Shown here one piece after another: positions 12,001-24,768 of a stretch of 64,000 nucleotides of DNA. A program made the translations under genes and the position numbers. The stretch comes from Pithys albifrons albifrons (Eukaryota; Chordata; Aves; Passeriformes; Thamnophilidae), in assembly GCF_047495875.1 (NCBI RefSeq), contig NC_092460.1, forward strand, positions 13,816,520-13,880,519, in the 5' to 3' direction. Positions within the stretch are counted from its first letter, which is position 1; each line of letters begins with the position of its first letter. Below the pieces are notes generated by a model. It saw only the letters and a program-made list of their open reading frames with translations. It did no database searches and was not told the DNA's origin.

Positions 12001-14827
12001 AAGGTGCTCAGAGCATGCCAGGCTCCTCCCAGGGTATCTACAGGCCATCACAAGAGCTCTTGTTCTTGCTCAAGGAGTGGGTTGCTACTGGAGGAGGAGA
12101 TCACTATGTGTTTGAGAGGGTTAAAAGTGGAATGGAAGTCAGGGCTGGACCCAACCTGCCCTCTGCCTGAGGTGCTGGGCTTGAGATAAGTCGATGTCAA
12201 ACCTCTCTCTCAACTGCTGCATCAGGAACAAAATGTTGGGGGTTTTCTCCATTAATTTAGTCAGACTGACCTTTGATTTTTGGTCAGGGTCACGTTACAT
12301 TGGCAATCAAAGGATGCTGCAAGTGTCTGGAGGCACAGCCTTCAAACCTGCCCCTGCCAACAAGGCTTCATCCTGCTCTGAGGCAGCAAGGCTCTCCTCA
12401 GAATCTCCTGGTGGCTGCCCATGGACAGGAGGGATCACATAAGAGCCCAGTCCTGGCTTGGCACCCTTCGAGTGCCAAAGGTACCTCTTAAAAGAGGGTT
12501 AGGAGACACATTTTCTCTTTTGCTGAGAATTTGGAGAGTTCTGTTTTTTTGTTGCCTTTTATTCTTTTACTTTAAAGCAAAACAAAACCCCCAAGGTTGG
12601 ATTTCTAGTGAAGATCATTGCAAAATTAATAGAGGCCATGAAAACACCGTCTTCATTTCAATTGCATTTTTTCCTAGAAAACTGTCAAAAGTGAACAATT
12701 TAAACTTAGCTTCAGTGCACAAAAATGCAGGCTTTGCACAAGGGTATTCAACATGTCTGTAGTTTTCCAACTGAAAATGTAAGAGTCATCTTTATACAAG
12801 ATGTGAACTTCTGGTGACTGATTTTGTCATGCCCAGACAGTTGAGTTTGGTCAGTCTTTGAGGAAAATAACATTGCCATGAGCGCATTCTAACTTCAGTT
12901 CCGTGGGCTTGTACCACACCTTGTGCTGGGGCAGGGGGGTGATGCTGGATGTTGCTTATTGAGGCAAAGGCATCAAGGAATGGGTAGTTTCAGTTAATTC
13001 TGAGAGATACAGGAGGCTCAGTAAATCAGCAAGGAAAGGGGAAATTTGGTGAGGTGGCTGGAAGGCTTCAGAGGGATTGGGAACAGCCAGGATACCCCTG
13101 GCAGAGTGAAATGCCTCCCAGAAGGAGACTGAGTTACTCTCAGCACCTGAGCTGAGCTTTGGTTTAGGACAAGGTTTGGAGGTAAATTGAAAGCATAAAG
13201 CAGTGACTGGGAGAGGAGGAGGGATTTGTGACTGGCAGGGGGCTGCTGTTGCCTTCCCTAGGTCCTGAGGACACTGGGGCCAGGAGAGCCACAGTGAGTG
13301 TGGACTGCTGTGCTCACCATCCTGGGTGTGCTGGCCTGGTGTATGGAAAGGCACTTCACAGTTTATCCAAAAGGCAGTGGGCTCCCTAGAAGGAAGGCAC
13401 TTGGAATTGCTCAGTTGGGATGGGGCAAGGCAGGCCTGGAGCCAGGCAGCAGCTCTGCTGTGCTGTCAGAAAAAGGTGGCTCTGTCTGTGTGCTATGTTG
13501 TTATCTCTGCAAGGCAAATGCAAAACCAGCTGTGTTTTGGCCATTTTGCTTTGGGACAGCCTGTAAGGAAGTGAGACTTTGCTGTCCTGGTTGGGTCTCA
13601 GACTGCAGGGCAGTGCTGCCTGTGTTTTGTGAAAGGAAGGAGCTGAACTTGTGCAAAGACTCAGGGATGGGGGGTGAGATGTTGTCTCAGAACCCAGAGC
13701 ACACATAGTGGTACCAGCACTGGTGGAACAATTGTGGTCTGTAAAGGTGTTTTCTTTGCCCCACTGCTGCTGAGTCTGTTCCTGAGTGGAACTGGGCTGT
13801 GCACAGAGGCACAGCTGTGGCCTGGGGACAGGAGGAGGAAATATTTGTGACTAGCTGATGGCATCAGTGTTCTGGAAGGGGATGGAGGAGGGGGTGGGAG
13901 TTGATGGAGTTGTTCTGTGCTTTTCACTGCGAGTTTGTGGGCTCATAAGGAACCTGGAGTGCTGTGTGGAGCTGAATTGCCATAAGCCAGGGAACGACGC
14001 CTTTGCTGTAACTTTGGCCATGGGTACAGAGCTGTGTGTGTGGGGAGAGCTGCTTCCTCACTCATCCTCAGCTACTGAAAGGGGTGTGCAGGTGACTTTG
14101 GACTGAGCCTCCCTGATCCCTCTACCTCATGCTCAGGGCAAGAGCACAGCTCCTGGGAAGCAGAGGATCTGGCACCGAGTGGGTTCTCAAGCCTGCTTCA
14201 GATTATCTGTCTTCAGTGTTGGCACTGAAGGCTCAAGGTGATCCTCAACATCCCATAAAGAGAGGAGGAGCACTGCTGTTAATGAGGGCTCTTGAGTGCA
14301 GGTTCTCTGAATTGCAGCTGAATTTTCTCTCAGGAGAGCTTAGGAGATACAGGGGATGATGCTGAGTGTGAGGAACAAGCCTTTAACTTGCTGACATGCA
14401 TCTTGGCTTAAACAGTGTCTCGGTGTGACACGTTTTATTGCTTTAGTGGCCTGTGGCTGCTCAGTGGAGCATAAGGCTGCTGGGGTGTTTTGTTCTGGTG
14501 TATTACCCTGAGTCCCAGAAGAACCTTACCCAGGCTGGGCATCCCCCAGCAGAGATGTTGCCTGGGCTGGGAGGTGATGGAGACAGGACAGGGAGCTGTG
14601 GACAGGGATGGGCATCAGTAGGCAGCTTCCTGTGGCCATCTCCTGAAGGTTCAGGAAAAGGGGCAGAGGGATGGCCTGCTATCTGCTGTGACCAAAGCTG
14701 TGAAAATATCTAGAGTTGTTTCTTAACTTTCCTGTCCATGCTCATTTGCTGGGCTGACACATGTTGTAGGGTCAGAGGGATGTTGAAACTTCAAAAAAGT
14801 TTAGTGGTTGTGGGCTGAGTTGGAGGA

Positions 14828-14843
14828 GTGTGTGTACACACAC
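14828..14843. repeat. Perfect GT/AC palindrome
   Basis: GTGTGTGTACACACAC is its own reverse complement and lies in a short alternating purine-pyrimidine run, a composition that favours Z-DNA or cruciform formation. It is probably a microsatellite by-product. Confidence 0.85.
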
Positions 14844-15077
14844 ACAAAGTCAACTCCTGTGTATGTGGCTTGAGGACCTGAATTGGAGAATTCATCATGT
14901 AGTTTGTATTTCTGCACCTAAGTAGGTATTTCTGTGTTTGGTGTGAGGAAAAGAACTCCAGTGTGAACACAAGAGAATCCCGGACGGCTGATCCGAGAAG
15001 AAAATGTGTAATATTAAGTTGTCTTTAGTGTCTCTAGTGCTGCATTTGTTTTCTGTCTTTTGAGGTAAAAAGGAGAA

Positions 15078-15105
15078 AATAAAGCACTCTGGCACAAAAA
15101 AAAAA
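15078..15105 (+). other. AATAAA plus A-run (candidate poly(A) end)
   Basis: AATAAA at 15078-15083 is followed 13 bp later by ten consecutive A residues and then an A/C-rich segment with a second AATAAA near 15127. This is the layout of a reverse-transcribed mRNA 3' end, or of a cleavage site next to a genomic A-run. I could not identify a parent transcript upstream or clear flanking duplications, so it may be chance. Confidence 0.3.
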
Positions 15106-15720
15106 CCAAACAACAAACCAACAAACAATAAAAATTGCATTTAGAATGGAACTTTTAAGCTTAATGGGCCAAGACAGAGGTATTGAGACAGTGACAACAC
15201 AGCTGTCAGCTGAAGAGGCAGGTGACTTTTACCCATCTCTCTTCTCCCAGTCTTTCTGAAACACTGGAAACCCTTATAACTGTAAATACTAACCTCTCAA
15301 AGTTGGCCTTGCATGCTACTGGAAGGAAAATACTACAGTTTTGTAGCACGATGATCCACTTCATGCTGGTTTCTCATGGAGAATGAAGGAATTCTTTTTA
15401 AACCTCAAAATGTCAGTCTTCATGGCTGGCCAGGAATCTGGAGCTAAGTGATAAACAGGGCTTATTTCTGTCTTCTAATATTTTTTTCTAATGCTATAAA
15501 TAGTTTTGTGGGGTTTGTTTTTAGTTTTTTGGAGGGTTTTTTGTTTTCTTTTAAGGACCAAACTGGTCAAATCCAAATTTGGGAACAGGTTTAGTAAAAA
15601 AGTACTGTTGGTGACTGATGGAAATATCAGCCAGGAGTAAATGGTTTCCTGGTTCTTGTTTTCAAAGGGATTGTTTTGCTTTTCGATTATGCCATAGGTT
15701 TTCCTAAATTTGTGACTTAA

Positions 15721-16362
15721 TCATAGAATTGATTGGGTTGGAAAAGACCAAGTCCATCATCAAGATCGTCAAGTCCAACTCTTGGTCCAACTCCAGTCCC
15801 TTTACCAGATCATGGCACTCAGTGCCACGCCCAATCTCAGCTGAAAAACCTCCAGGAATGGGGAATTCATCCCCTCTCTGGGCAGCCCATTCCAATGCCT
15901 GAGCACTCTCTCTGCAAAGAATTCTTTTCTGCTCTCCAATTTCCCCTGGCAGAGCTTGAGCCCGTGCCCCCTTGTCCTATTGCTGAGTGCCTGGGAGAAG
16001 AGACCAACACCCACCTGGCCAGAACTTCCCTTCAGGCAGTTGTAGACAGTGCTGAGGTCACCTCTGAGCCTCCTCTTCTCCAGGCTAAACACCCCCAGCT
16101 CCCTCAGCCTCTCCCCACAGCACTTGTGCTCCAGTCCCTTCTCCAGCCTTGTTGCTCTTCTCTGGCCCCGCTCCAGCCCCTCAATCTCTTTCCTGAACTG
16201 AGGGTCCCAGAACTGACCACAACACTCAAGGTGTGGCCTCCCCAAGGCAGAGTCCAGGGGAAGGGTCACTGCCCTGGTCCTGCTGGCCACGCTAGTTTTG
16301 ATCCAGGCCAGGATCCCATTGGCCTTCTTGGCCACCTGGGCACACTGTTGGCTCCTGTTGAG
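15721..16362 (-). mobile_element. CR1 LINE, minus strand, long open remnant
   Basis: Inverted CR1 copy of about 640 bp with its tail at 15721. It is truncated at about 16362, within the codons for the LNRSQQCAQ motif. It keeps more of ORF2 than most copies here and its reading frame is uninterrupted. The 3' untranslated part has a small duplication-like insertion near 15750-15770 relative to siblings, where AAGTCCATCATCAAG precedes the usual ATCGTCAAGTCC. It is probably one of the less decayed copies in the window. Confidence 0.97.
15802..16362 (-). pseudogene. CR1 ORF2 reverse-transcriptase C-terminal remnant
   Basis: The minus-strand frame ending in TAA at 15802-15804 is open through the element and continues by chance into flanking DNA up to 16503. 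CR1-derived residues start at [18 protein letters not shown], pass through [47 protein letters not shown] and [15 protein letters not shown], and end with [20 protein letters not shown]. This is the C-terminal part of CR1 ORF2p, beyond the main polymerase catalytic motifs. The endonuclease domain and RT active site are absent, so it is non-functional. It lacks two residues that siblings have in GKLKLESRK (here GKLESRK). Confidence 0.9.
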
Positions 16363-19300
16363 TTGTAATGGAATGCACTTGGCCTGCTGCTGCATCGGAC
16401 TGTGGAAGGTGCCTTGTGTGGCCGAGCTGCAGGAGCAGCCAATGCCGCTGGTTATAGAAGAGACTGGAAGCATTAGAGAAGCAATGCAGCCTCCTGCATT
16501 CACAGGTTTAGTTGTTTAGACTTCTTCTGCACCCCAAATACACTCCCTGTTCCTACAGCAAGTCAGCAAGAGCAGAAGGTGGACTGGTGTGCCCTGTAGC
16601 ATTGATTTCTGTTTGAGCTTTGTGGAGCAAACCTCTCAGCAGTGAAAGGCAGTAGGAAATGTTTGTGTGTGTGGATGCATCTACTGCAAGGGGTAGGGAT
16701 GCTCAGCAGCATCACAGCACTGTGCTAATAATGCAGGGTGGGATGCCTTGGTCTGGCAGGAGGTTGTTGGAATGGTGAGGCTGGATATTGGTATCCCGAC
16801 TTCAGAGGAATCCTGCTGGTCTCCTGACTGTTCATGACATGGGAAGGATTGATTCCTGTGGTGTCCTCTAGGGGTGGAGGGAAGTCAGACCTGGAGTGGT
16901 TTAAGCTGCCTTTTTCCCCCCGTAAGGCTGTTGAATAACACACTGTGCAAGCAATGACTTATTAAGGAGGAAAGATTATTAGAACACATTTCAAAAATAG
17001 CAGAAAATTAAGACTATTTGGATTTTAATGACCAAGTTTGTAGGACCTGATCCCTCTTCAGGCTATGGTGAAAGAACACAGCCATCCCATTCACCCACCA
17101 GTGAGGTAGGTCCAGCATGGTACCATCAGGCTCTTGCCATAGAGGTGTCATCTCCTGGGTCCCACAGAGCTGCACCAGAGCCAATCTGTGGCCACAGTGG
17201 GGGTGCTGCTGCTTTGTGGAGCCAAAGCTGCCAGACTAAATGTTGAACAGTGAGAAATCACAATAGATTGCTCCCCAACAGCATCCTGCTTAACATATCC
17301 TGTCTGCCTTGGTTTGGGGAGGGAACAGCACAATGTCAGGCCTGTGTGGGCTGGGGAGCAGGGGCAGTGCAGCTCCAGGGTGAAGCTCAGCCTTGCTGCC
17401 CTCACCTGTCTGGAGTTCAGTTCTTGTTTCTCCTGAAACTCACTGAGAAGAGCCCTTGTTCCCTGTGGCCCTCACACCTTCCACTTGAGTCTGAAGAGCA
17501 CTCCTCTGCCTCTCCAGCAGGTTGGGCACTGCTCAACTGACACCACTTGAAACCACTTCATCCCTCACCGAGGCTGTGGCTGCCCATGGGGTCACCTCAG
17601 CAGTCCTGTTGAACTTTGTGCTCCTGGATGACTTTTCTTGGAAGGATTTGAGCTTGTTGTCTGAGCCAAGTGCATGAATGAGTTGAATAGGCTGCTCTAA
17701 CTCACATCGGACATGTCCTCCTGCTTTGTCTGAGATGGACACTGTGGGCTGGCTTACCACCCCCCAGCTCCAGCCTCTCTGCTTCATCTGCAAGGAAGGG
17801 GAATTCATGTGAAGGGAAATGTGGCATCATTTTCTTCTCACTAGAGATATTTGATCCAGTCCAGCACAGTCAGCTAGAGTCTTTTTGTGTGTTAGAAGCC
17901 CACAGCCCTGTTATGGGGCACAAAACAGGCCTTTGGAGCCAGCACAACTGAAGGTGGAGGTGGGTAACTTGGAAGAGTCATAAATTATCTCAGTACAGAG
18001 CAGCTTGGGCCATACCAAGGAGTTTCTGGATCCTCATGTTTCTCCTGAAGATGGTATGATCTCTCCAAAGTGGATGCTGAGATGCGGTGCCCACTTGGTT
18101 AATGGTGCAGGAGAGCAACAGGAAAGATTTTGTCTTTAAATAGGTGGTCAGGCAGTGTCTGAGGAATCACTTTGGGTGTTTTCTTCCCCAGCTACAGATG
18201 CTGAGACTGGAGACAGTGTGTTACATAAAGCAAATCTTCAAAGGCTTTCTCAGACTTTGTACACCAGGCAGGGCCAAATAAAACTGCTCACTGCCTGTGA
18301 TGAGAGAGAGCTTTGAGCCCAATTGAAATGTGAATAGGAAGTCTCATTTTCTAGCTTGGTGGCATCTCATGGGGGTGATTTGCATAGTGCACTGCTCCCA
18401 GTCAGGCATCAGATGTCTCCAATGAGAAGATAAACTGGTTTTTGCAAAGTGAGCTACTGGTCATGGTATTTGTTATAGAGAAGGTCCATGGGGGCAAAAT
18501 CAGTCTGCTACATATGATAGAACAAGTTTATATTTAGCCTTGATAAACCATTAGCGTTTAACCTCAGAGATCTGATCCAAACCCATCAGAAAGCAACAGA
18601 AGCATCCCAGGAATTTGTGTGGGTGGTAGACCTGACTCCCTTGAACATAGGCTGGGACAAATATTGGCCCAAGCAGCCCTGGTGGTGAAAGCTGGACAGT
18701 GCTGTGTCTCTGGGCTTTGCAAGGACCTCTGCTGTACAGAGTGATCTCTTCTGTAGCTGGGGAGTCCTTGCAGGCTGCCTTGGATAATGAATTCAGTCCA
18801 TCTGAGCAACTTTGTCACCCTGTGTCAATAGTTGTTGTGAGATGGGTCGACTGGCTTTGGTGCTTGGTGTCCCTGTCATCAACGGTTGGATGTAGATTGA
18901 ACAAAAAGGATGAAAGTTCCTCTACAAAGAGCTGTGAAGTGTGTGGTCCTGTTGTCTCCTCCAAGTGCTGCTGGGCTCCATCCACTGCAGCTGCCCAGGC
19001 CCCTGATAGGTCCTGGAGCCATGACCCCTTCCTGGCTGACTAATCAGATGGGAGTATGGAAGGGATTTCTCCACCTAGATGCCTTTCTTCTAGTGGTTTT
19101 CTGCAGTCTTGGTCTCCCATGGCAGCTTAGGTTTAGACACCTGGTGCTGAAGGTCATGGGGAAATGTTTCCCATCCAGTTCCATTATGGTGTTTGTCTTA
19201 AATGTCCTTAAAAATTCTTCTGTTAAGACTTCAAGCCTGAGGTAATAGCTGTAAATCAGATTTATTTCCAAGTAATGACTTGGTGCTGATGTTTTGGTCA

Positions 19301-21103
19301 TCAATAACCTTTTTGATTGTAAGCCTTAAGCTCAGATCCCTGGTATCTTGCTGACTGTGCTCTGTCCTTGTGAGCTCCCTATTGGAGCTGCTGCCACAGT
19401 AGGCTCAGCTCAGAGTGCTGCTGGCTCTCCAGGAACTGGAGCTGGGTGCTCATGTTTGGCAGAGGCACAGCCTGTTTCTAAAATTGTCTCCGAGATAGTT
19501 TTGCATGGGGTTGTGTCTCTTGGACAAGCTGGGTGGTATTTTATATGGTGTCATTGTTTGTTTAGCTAATGAGGTAGGAAAAAACACAGAGCAGAGATCC
19601 TTGGCTCTATGAAACAGCTGTCAACAAGCAGCCCTGAGAGAGCAGATCAGCAGGGACCAGGCAGCCAGGGCTCTGAACTGGGGCTCTGAGGGATGGGTAT
19701 TATTCCTGACTCAATGCACTCATGGATGAAATGCAGAAAAGGATGCTCAGCCCAAAAAGAGGAGGGAGATTTTGGGAACTGTGTGCTTTTGCTGGTTCTC
19801 TCCCAGGGAGCAGCAGCTGCAGCAGTGCATGGTGGAGACCAGTTTTTTTCCTCCACTGCCCTCCTGGGATGAAGGTGACCCTTTTCTGCAAACATTGAGT
19901 CATCCTTCTGGAAGAGCTTGCCCACAGAAGGGTGGATTCCGTCCCTCATGCCTTATGCCCTGCCATGTAATGTGGGGCAGTTTCTTTAGGTGGTTTTTAT
20001 CTGGTGCTGAGGAGGCTGGAGTGCAGCTCCTGCCTGGACAAGCTCTGCTGAAGAGCTGAAAGCACAGGGAAAACAATAAAATATCTTCCTGCATCCCCCC
20101 TTTAGTTTGCCATTTTGACTTCAGATGCAAACTGCCATCATTTCCACATGGAGCAGCCACATGAAAAGCACCACTAAACAGTTCTCTACATTTCTCAACA
20201 AGAAACACAGCAGCTAAATATATTTAATCTGTGGGTATTGTTCATCTTGGCTTTAATTTCCTGTTCTCAAAAGGTTTAGGAATTTAAACGCATGAATCAT
20301 TACTGGAGCTGTTAATGCTTGGAGCCTTTTTCAGAAAGGGAGATAAAGGAACTGATATTAATACCAGCTTAGCAGAAATTCAGCCAGAACAATTCCGTGA
20401 GAAGTTCCTGCCATCCCAGAGATACCGCTCCGTTTCTAACCATGACAAAAGCTGCTAAGAAGTGGGTAGGTGGATGACATCATTCTCCCCCAGGTAAACA
20501 GGATGCTTGCATTTAAAAATGTCTCTCTGGCAGGTTATGGGCTGCATCATCCCCATCAGAACAACTCTAGAGCATTGTACTGTGCCGCTGTTTCTAAAAT
20601 TGCAGCACCTATTGAAGCAGGGACTCTTTCAGAGTGTAGTCATGAGATTTCTCTGGCACTGGGGGTCATGCACTTGCTCATGTTGAATAGAAGATTGGAA
20701 GAAAACTTTGCTTAGTTCCATCTCACTGGGCTGTCAGGTGGCTGCTTTTATACTTACAGGATGTGAGCATCTTCCCAAAGCCCTGACCTGAACAGGCTCC
20801 TGGATATGTCAGAAGCAAGGTCTGGCCATGAGATGCTTCAGTGAGGGATGTGGCTTCTATTCCTCTGCAGGTGGAACAGGATTTATGATAAAACAGGTTA
20901 TTCATCTTCTTTCATCCTCCTAGTTTGTCTGCAAGATCATGCCAGATTTCCTTTGAATCCTCTGGGATTGAACCCTGAAGGTCAAAACAGGAAATCCAGG
21001 AGAATTTATGGAAAGGTCTTAACTAATGATTGTAGGCAATAGCAAAGCAAAAACTATGTAGGGACTGGGTTTTTTATTTTTGATTTGGCTTTAGTTCTGG
21101 AAT
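16363..21103. other. 4.7-kb non-coding stretch
   Basis: No interspersed repeat or exon recognised. A composition shift at about 20280-20470 (TTAAACGCATGAATCATTAC, later GATACCGCTCCGTTTC) is noted as a possible conserved noncoding element. The rest shows only short chance frames. Confidence 0.55.
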
Positions 21104-21200
21104 GTCATAGAAATAGAGAATTATTCAGGTGGGGAGTGACTTCTAGAGGTCTTTTAGTCCAATGCCCTGCTCACAGCAGGGCCCACTGCAAGCTTGATAG
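21104..21200 (-). mobile_element. Old CR1 3'-tail fragment
   Basis: A short, diverged inverted CR1 end. TCATAGAAATAGAGAATTAT, then CAGGTGGGGAGTGACTTCTAG, AGTCCAATGCCC and CAGCAGGGCC follow the order of CR1 3' untranslated sequence read in reverse. No coding part remains. The right limit is uncertain. Confidence 0.65.
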
Positions 21201-24200
21201 TGTTGATAGATGCAAGTGTACAGAAAAGCTGCTTCATTCTTCCTGGTTTGATTTGTACCTTTGGGTAACTCGGAAGCAGAGAAAACTTCAAGGCAGCTGC
21301 AGGAAAACATGTGGGAGGAACAAGCTTGATCCTCCTTAGCAGGCTTGCTCTAATGATTGCTGGTTTTCAGGATGGAAGAGAAATGGCCTGGTTTCTAGCA
21401 CCTCCTTCCACTTCTCATAGGAAAGGGGAAGCCTTGGTGGTCCTAGAGGCACCTAGAGGAGGTGGCCCTGCTTCATCTTGCTCCCTGCACTGGATCTTTA
21501 CTGGAGAGCTGCTGCTAACTGGGATGGGGGATTGTTTTCTGTGCATTCCTGCTGTGACCCAAGTCCTTGCTGTCCAGTAAGTGAAGGAAGGATGGTGGGA
21601 TGTGGAAGGAAGAATGGGGACAAGGGGTGTGAAGCACAGCAGTGTGTCATGGCAGCTCAGGAACCTGCTGGGTTGCAAAAGGACTGCACGTCCAGCCCTG
21701 CTGCACCAAATCACTCCATTGACCTAATGGTGATGGAGCTGCAGCAGGTTTGTGCCAAGTGAAATCACTACCCTGTTTGGAAAGAATGGCAATGTTTGCT
21801 TATATATATGAAAATATAGGCAAAATCTAATGAGAAATTGAGGTATTCCTATGAACACAGTTGTAATTTACATTTCTCTCCTCTAAAACTGTCATTAAAA
21901 TTAGAGACCTACAAAGCCAAATTATAAGAAATGCATTTCTGAGAGCTGCAGCTTCTAGTACCAAAAATGGGGTCTGAGTCCCTGAGGGTGTTCCATGAAA
22001 TTCTTTCAGCAAGGAACCTGTGAACCCGTTCTGGGCAGTTTGGGTTCCCTCTGAACTCCAGCAGCAGAGACCTATGTCGTGTTTGCTCCGCATGAGCTGC
22101 TTGTAAGGAAAAGGCCTCTGTCCCCTTCTCGCCTCTGTTCTCCTTCATCAATGAGCTGGAGCCTCTGAGGCTGCAGGCCATGGCCATGTCTCTTTCTTTC
22201 ACAGTGCTCTGGAGCTGCTCCTGCTCCTGCAACAAGCACACTCTGAGCCAGAAAGCATCAGGCTTGGTCGGAGCCTCTGGGGCTGTCTCTCCATCTGTTT
22301 GTTTAATGACGCGCAGCAGCCTCATCTCCGACTTTGCACCCTCAGGACACTAATCCACTCTGATGTTCAGCCCAACCAGCTATTCTTTTGAGACAAGACT
22401 GTGGCTGGTGCACTGTAGGCCAGAGAAGGCTTAAAATCCTTTTTCTGGGTTGCTTTGTGGCTTGGAATTTTGCTCTGAGGTGTGCAGGGCACACTGAAAC
22501 CTTGCTCAAGTTGGCTTGCTTGTCTTCTGTTGGTGGAATGGATAAGCCTCAAAATCCTGATAATAACTTACCGGTGGGGAGGGCACCATCTTGGGGGATG
22601 GGAGCTGAGGACTTTGATCCAGCTCCCACCTTTGCTAAGGTGTCTTTCCACCCTTGCTTCTGGTTCAGATTGTTTGGGGTAGGGCAGAAGAATAAACATT
22701 TGCAGTGTTGCTGTTGTTCTGTAAAGCTGGATGTGGGTTTGCAATGATTGTGATGGCAGTAATGCTGATTTTTAAAAACTTGTTGCAGGGTTTTGTGAAG
22801 CAGTGAGGGATAAGTGACTTGCTGTCATTCACAATCCAGAGCCACCAGGATCAGGAAATATCTGTGGTAAAATGTACCTGCCAGGGTGGTGTTGGAGCTG
22901 CCCTGAGTCCTGTGAAAGATGAGAGGGAAGGAGGAAAAAGGAGCAAATAAAAACAAACCATCACTGACAGGGAAGACCAGCTTGAGATAAGCACTTTGTC
23001 ATAGGTGCTTTGAGGAGCTGATACCTGTGATGGAGGGGGAAGCAGATGAGCACAGGGAGTGCAGTGATGCTAAGTGATATCTGAAGGAGTTTGGTCTCTG
23101 AATTCACTGTGTGAGGGTGGCAAAGCTTTAGGGAAGAGAGACTTGGATAAAGTGCTGCTTTCAAAATACATTGCTTTAATTGCTTGGTTCCCATGGCCTT
23201 TTGTGTGGAAAGTGTTGTGGCTCCTCTCTGTACTGACACTCAGGTGCTGGAAGGGAAGATGGCAGGAACCCTAACCATGTCCTCTTGGGGATGCCCAGGT
23301 CGTAGTAGTCCAAGTGAAATACCCCCCAAGAAAAGAAGAACATCCAGGGACGTACTTTGGGTTTAGTGCCCTATTAAATAAGGGAAACATGCTTCTGGGA
23401 TCAAATAAGGAAATTATTCATCTTTCCCATAATCCATTACTAGGTCTTCCCTTTTGTTTTGAAGGTGGAGATCATATGCAGTAATTCCAGCATGTTGGAC
23501 TTCCTATTGTGTTTCACAGGTAGACCAAAGAGTTTACCCAACTAATCTGGTTCTGTGCACAAGGCCCTGCACAAACAGAGGTTCTGTTCTGCCATGTGCA
23601 GTCCAGGCCCAGGGCACTGTGAGCAAGACCTTCTGAAGAAGGCAATAGGACCTTTAGGTTTCTGCAAGCTCCAGGTGGTCTTGACTCACCAGGGGACCAG
23701 GAGAAGGTGCTTCAGTGGCCTTAGAGAATGAGGGCTGTGAATAGCAGGGGGAGCTACTCTACCTGCTCTGCCATTGAGAAACTTGGACCAGCCAAATACC
23801 CACATCTGAACCTCTGTAGTGGCTGTCAAAGGCAATGCCAGGCTGGATGAAGTGGAAGCCCTGAATTACAGACAGATGGAGCAGGGTAAGAGGGAGCTGT
23901 GGGTCAGAGGAAAGCAGCAGCTGATGAGTGCAGGCAGCTCTCTCCAGGGTGAAGGAGCAGGAGCAATTTCTTTTGCAGAGCCAGCCATTACTCAGTGTGC
24001 TGCTGAGCACAGTGGGTACTGCTCAGGCAAAGTCACCAGCAGTGCATTAACAAAAGCTCTGATGAGGAAAGGAGCAGGCTTATCATTCACCAAGGAGCTG
24101 CAGCTCTGCCAAAAGAGCCACGTATGAAAAACACAGATGGCAGCACGTGTCTGCAGGCACCCACCCGTGTCACTGCAAGATGTGTGCCCAGGGCAGCCTG

Positions 24201-24768
24201 GCCTGCTGGGGTCTGGTGTCCCTACAGGCTTTGGTACAAAGTGTTCTTGATTTGTTTGAGTCAAGGAGCTTGATTTCAGTGAAACAAGGTCAAATCCTCC
24301 TAAAACCAGGAGTTGAAAGTAATTTTTGAATGCTTTGGTTGATTCCATTGAGTGGGATCTGAGGTCTTGAATGTTTTAAAGTGCTTGCATTTAGGGCATC
24401 CTTAATTGATGGTGAAAGTCAGGGTGATTGAAGTCTATCCCCATCATACATTTGTGAAGGGACCTCATAGCTCTGGAGAAAGCAGGGCAGTGCTCACTTG
24501 CAATGCCTTTGGAGTGGGAAGGACTATGAATGAGTGGGAGTCCTTCTGTTTCCATAGCACAGCATCTTACGGAGGTTATCCACCAACAGGCTGTGCCTTT
24601 CAACTTCCTTCATTTGCATCCTGATACTAGTGGAACAAGGCAGTTTTCTCAATTATAAAAATCTCCCCCTGCTCTGCCTTAATCAGAGGTGTTCAGGAAA
24701 TCTTGCTCCTTCCCCTCCTCTCCCCCTGCTCCCCCAAAGTGTTTTTTTTTTCTTCCAAAAGCAGCATG
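21201..24768. other. 3.6-kb non-coding stretch
   Basis: No repeat or exon recognised. The patch at about 22270-22340 (TTTGTTTAATGACGCGCAGC) combines a forkhead-like motif with CpGs and may be regulatory. A poly(T) run of ten sits at 24742-24751, next to the CpG-rich segment. Confidence 0.55.

Larger units (their letters stand above)
9087..15720. other. 6.6-kb stretch without recognised interspersed repeats
   Basis: No CR1, SINE or LTR sequence is recognised and no exon can be supported. Open frames are under 137 codons. Small items are a 16-bp alternating purine-pyrimidine palindrome at 14828-14843, an AATAAA closely followed by an A-run at 15078-15105, and a T-rich patch at about 15475-15555. 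Confidence 0.55.

Noticed and set aside
15733..16368. 211-codon plus-strand frame
   Set aside because: Antisense shadow of the CR1 ORF2 remnant on the minus strand.
23680..23710. CTCF-like site (CACCAGGGGACCAGG)
   Set aside because: Only part of the core motif fits and the flanks do not. I could not score it against a matrix.
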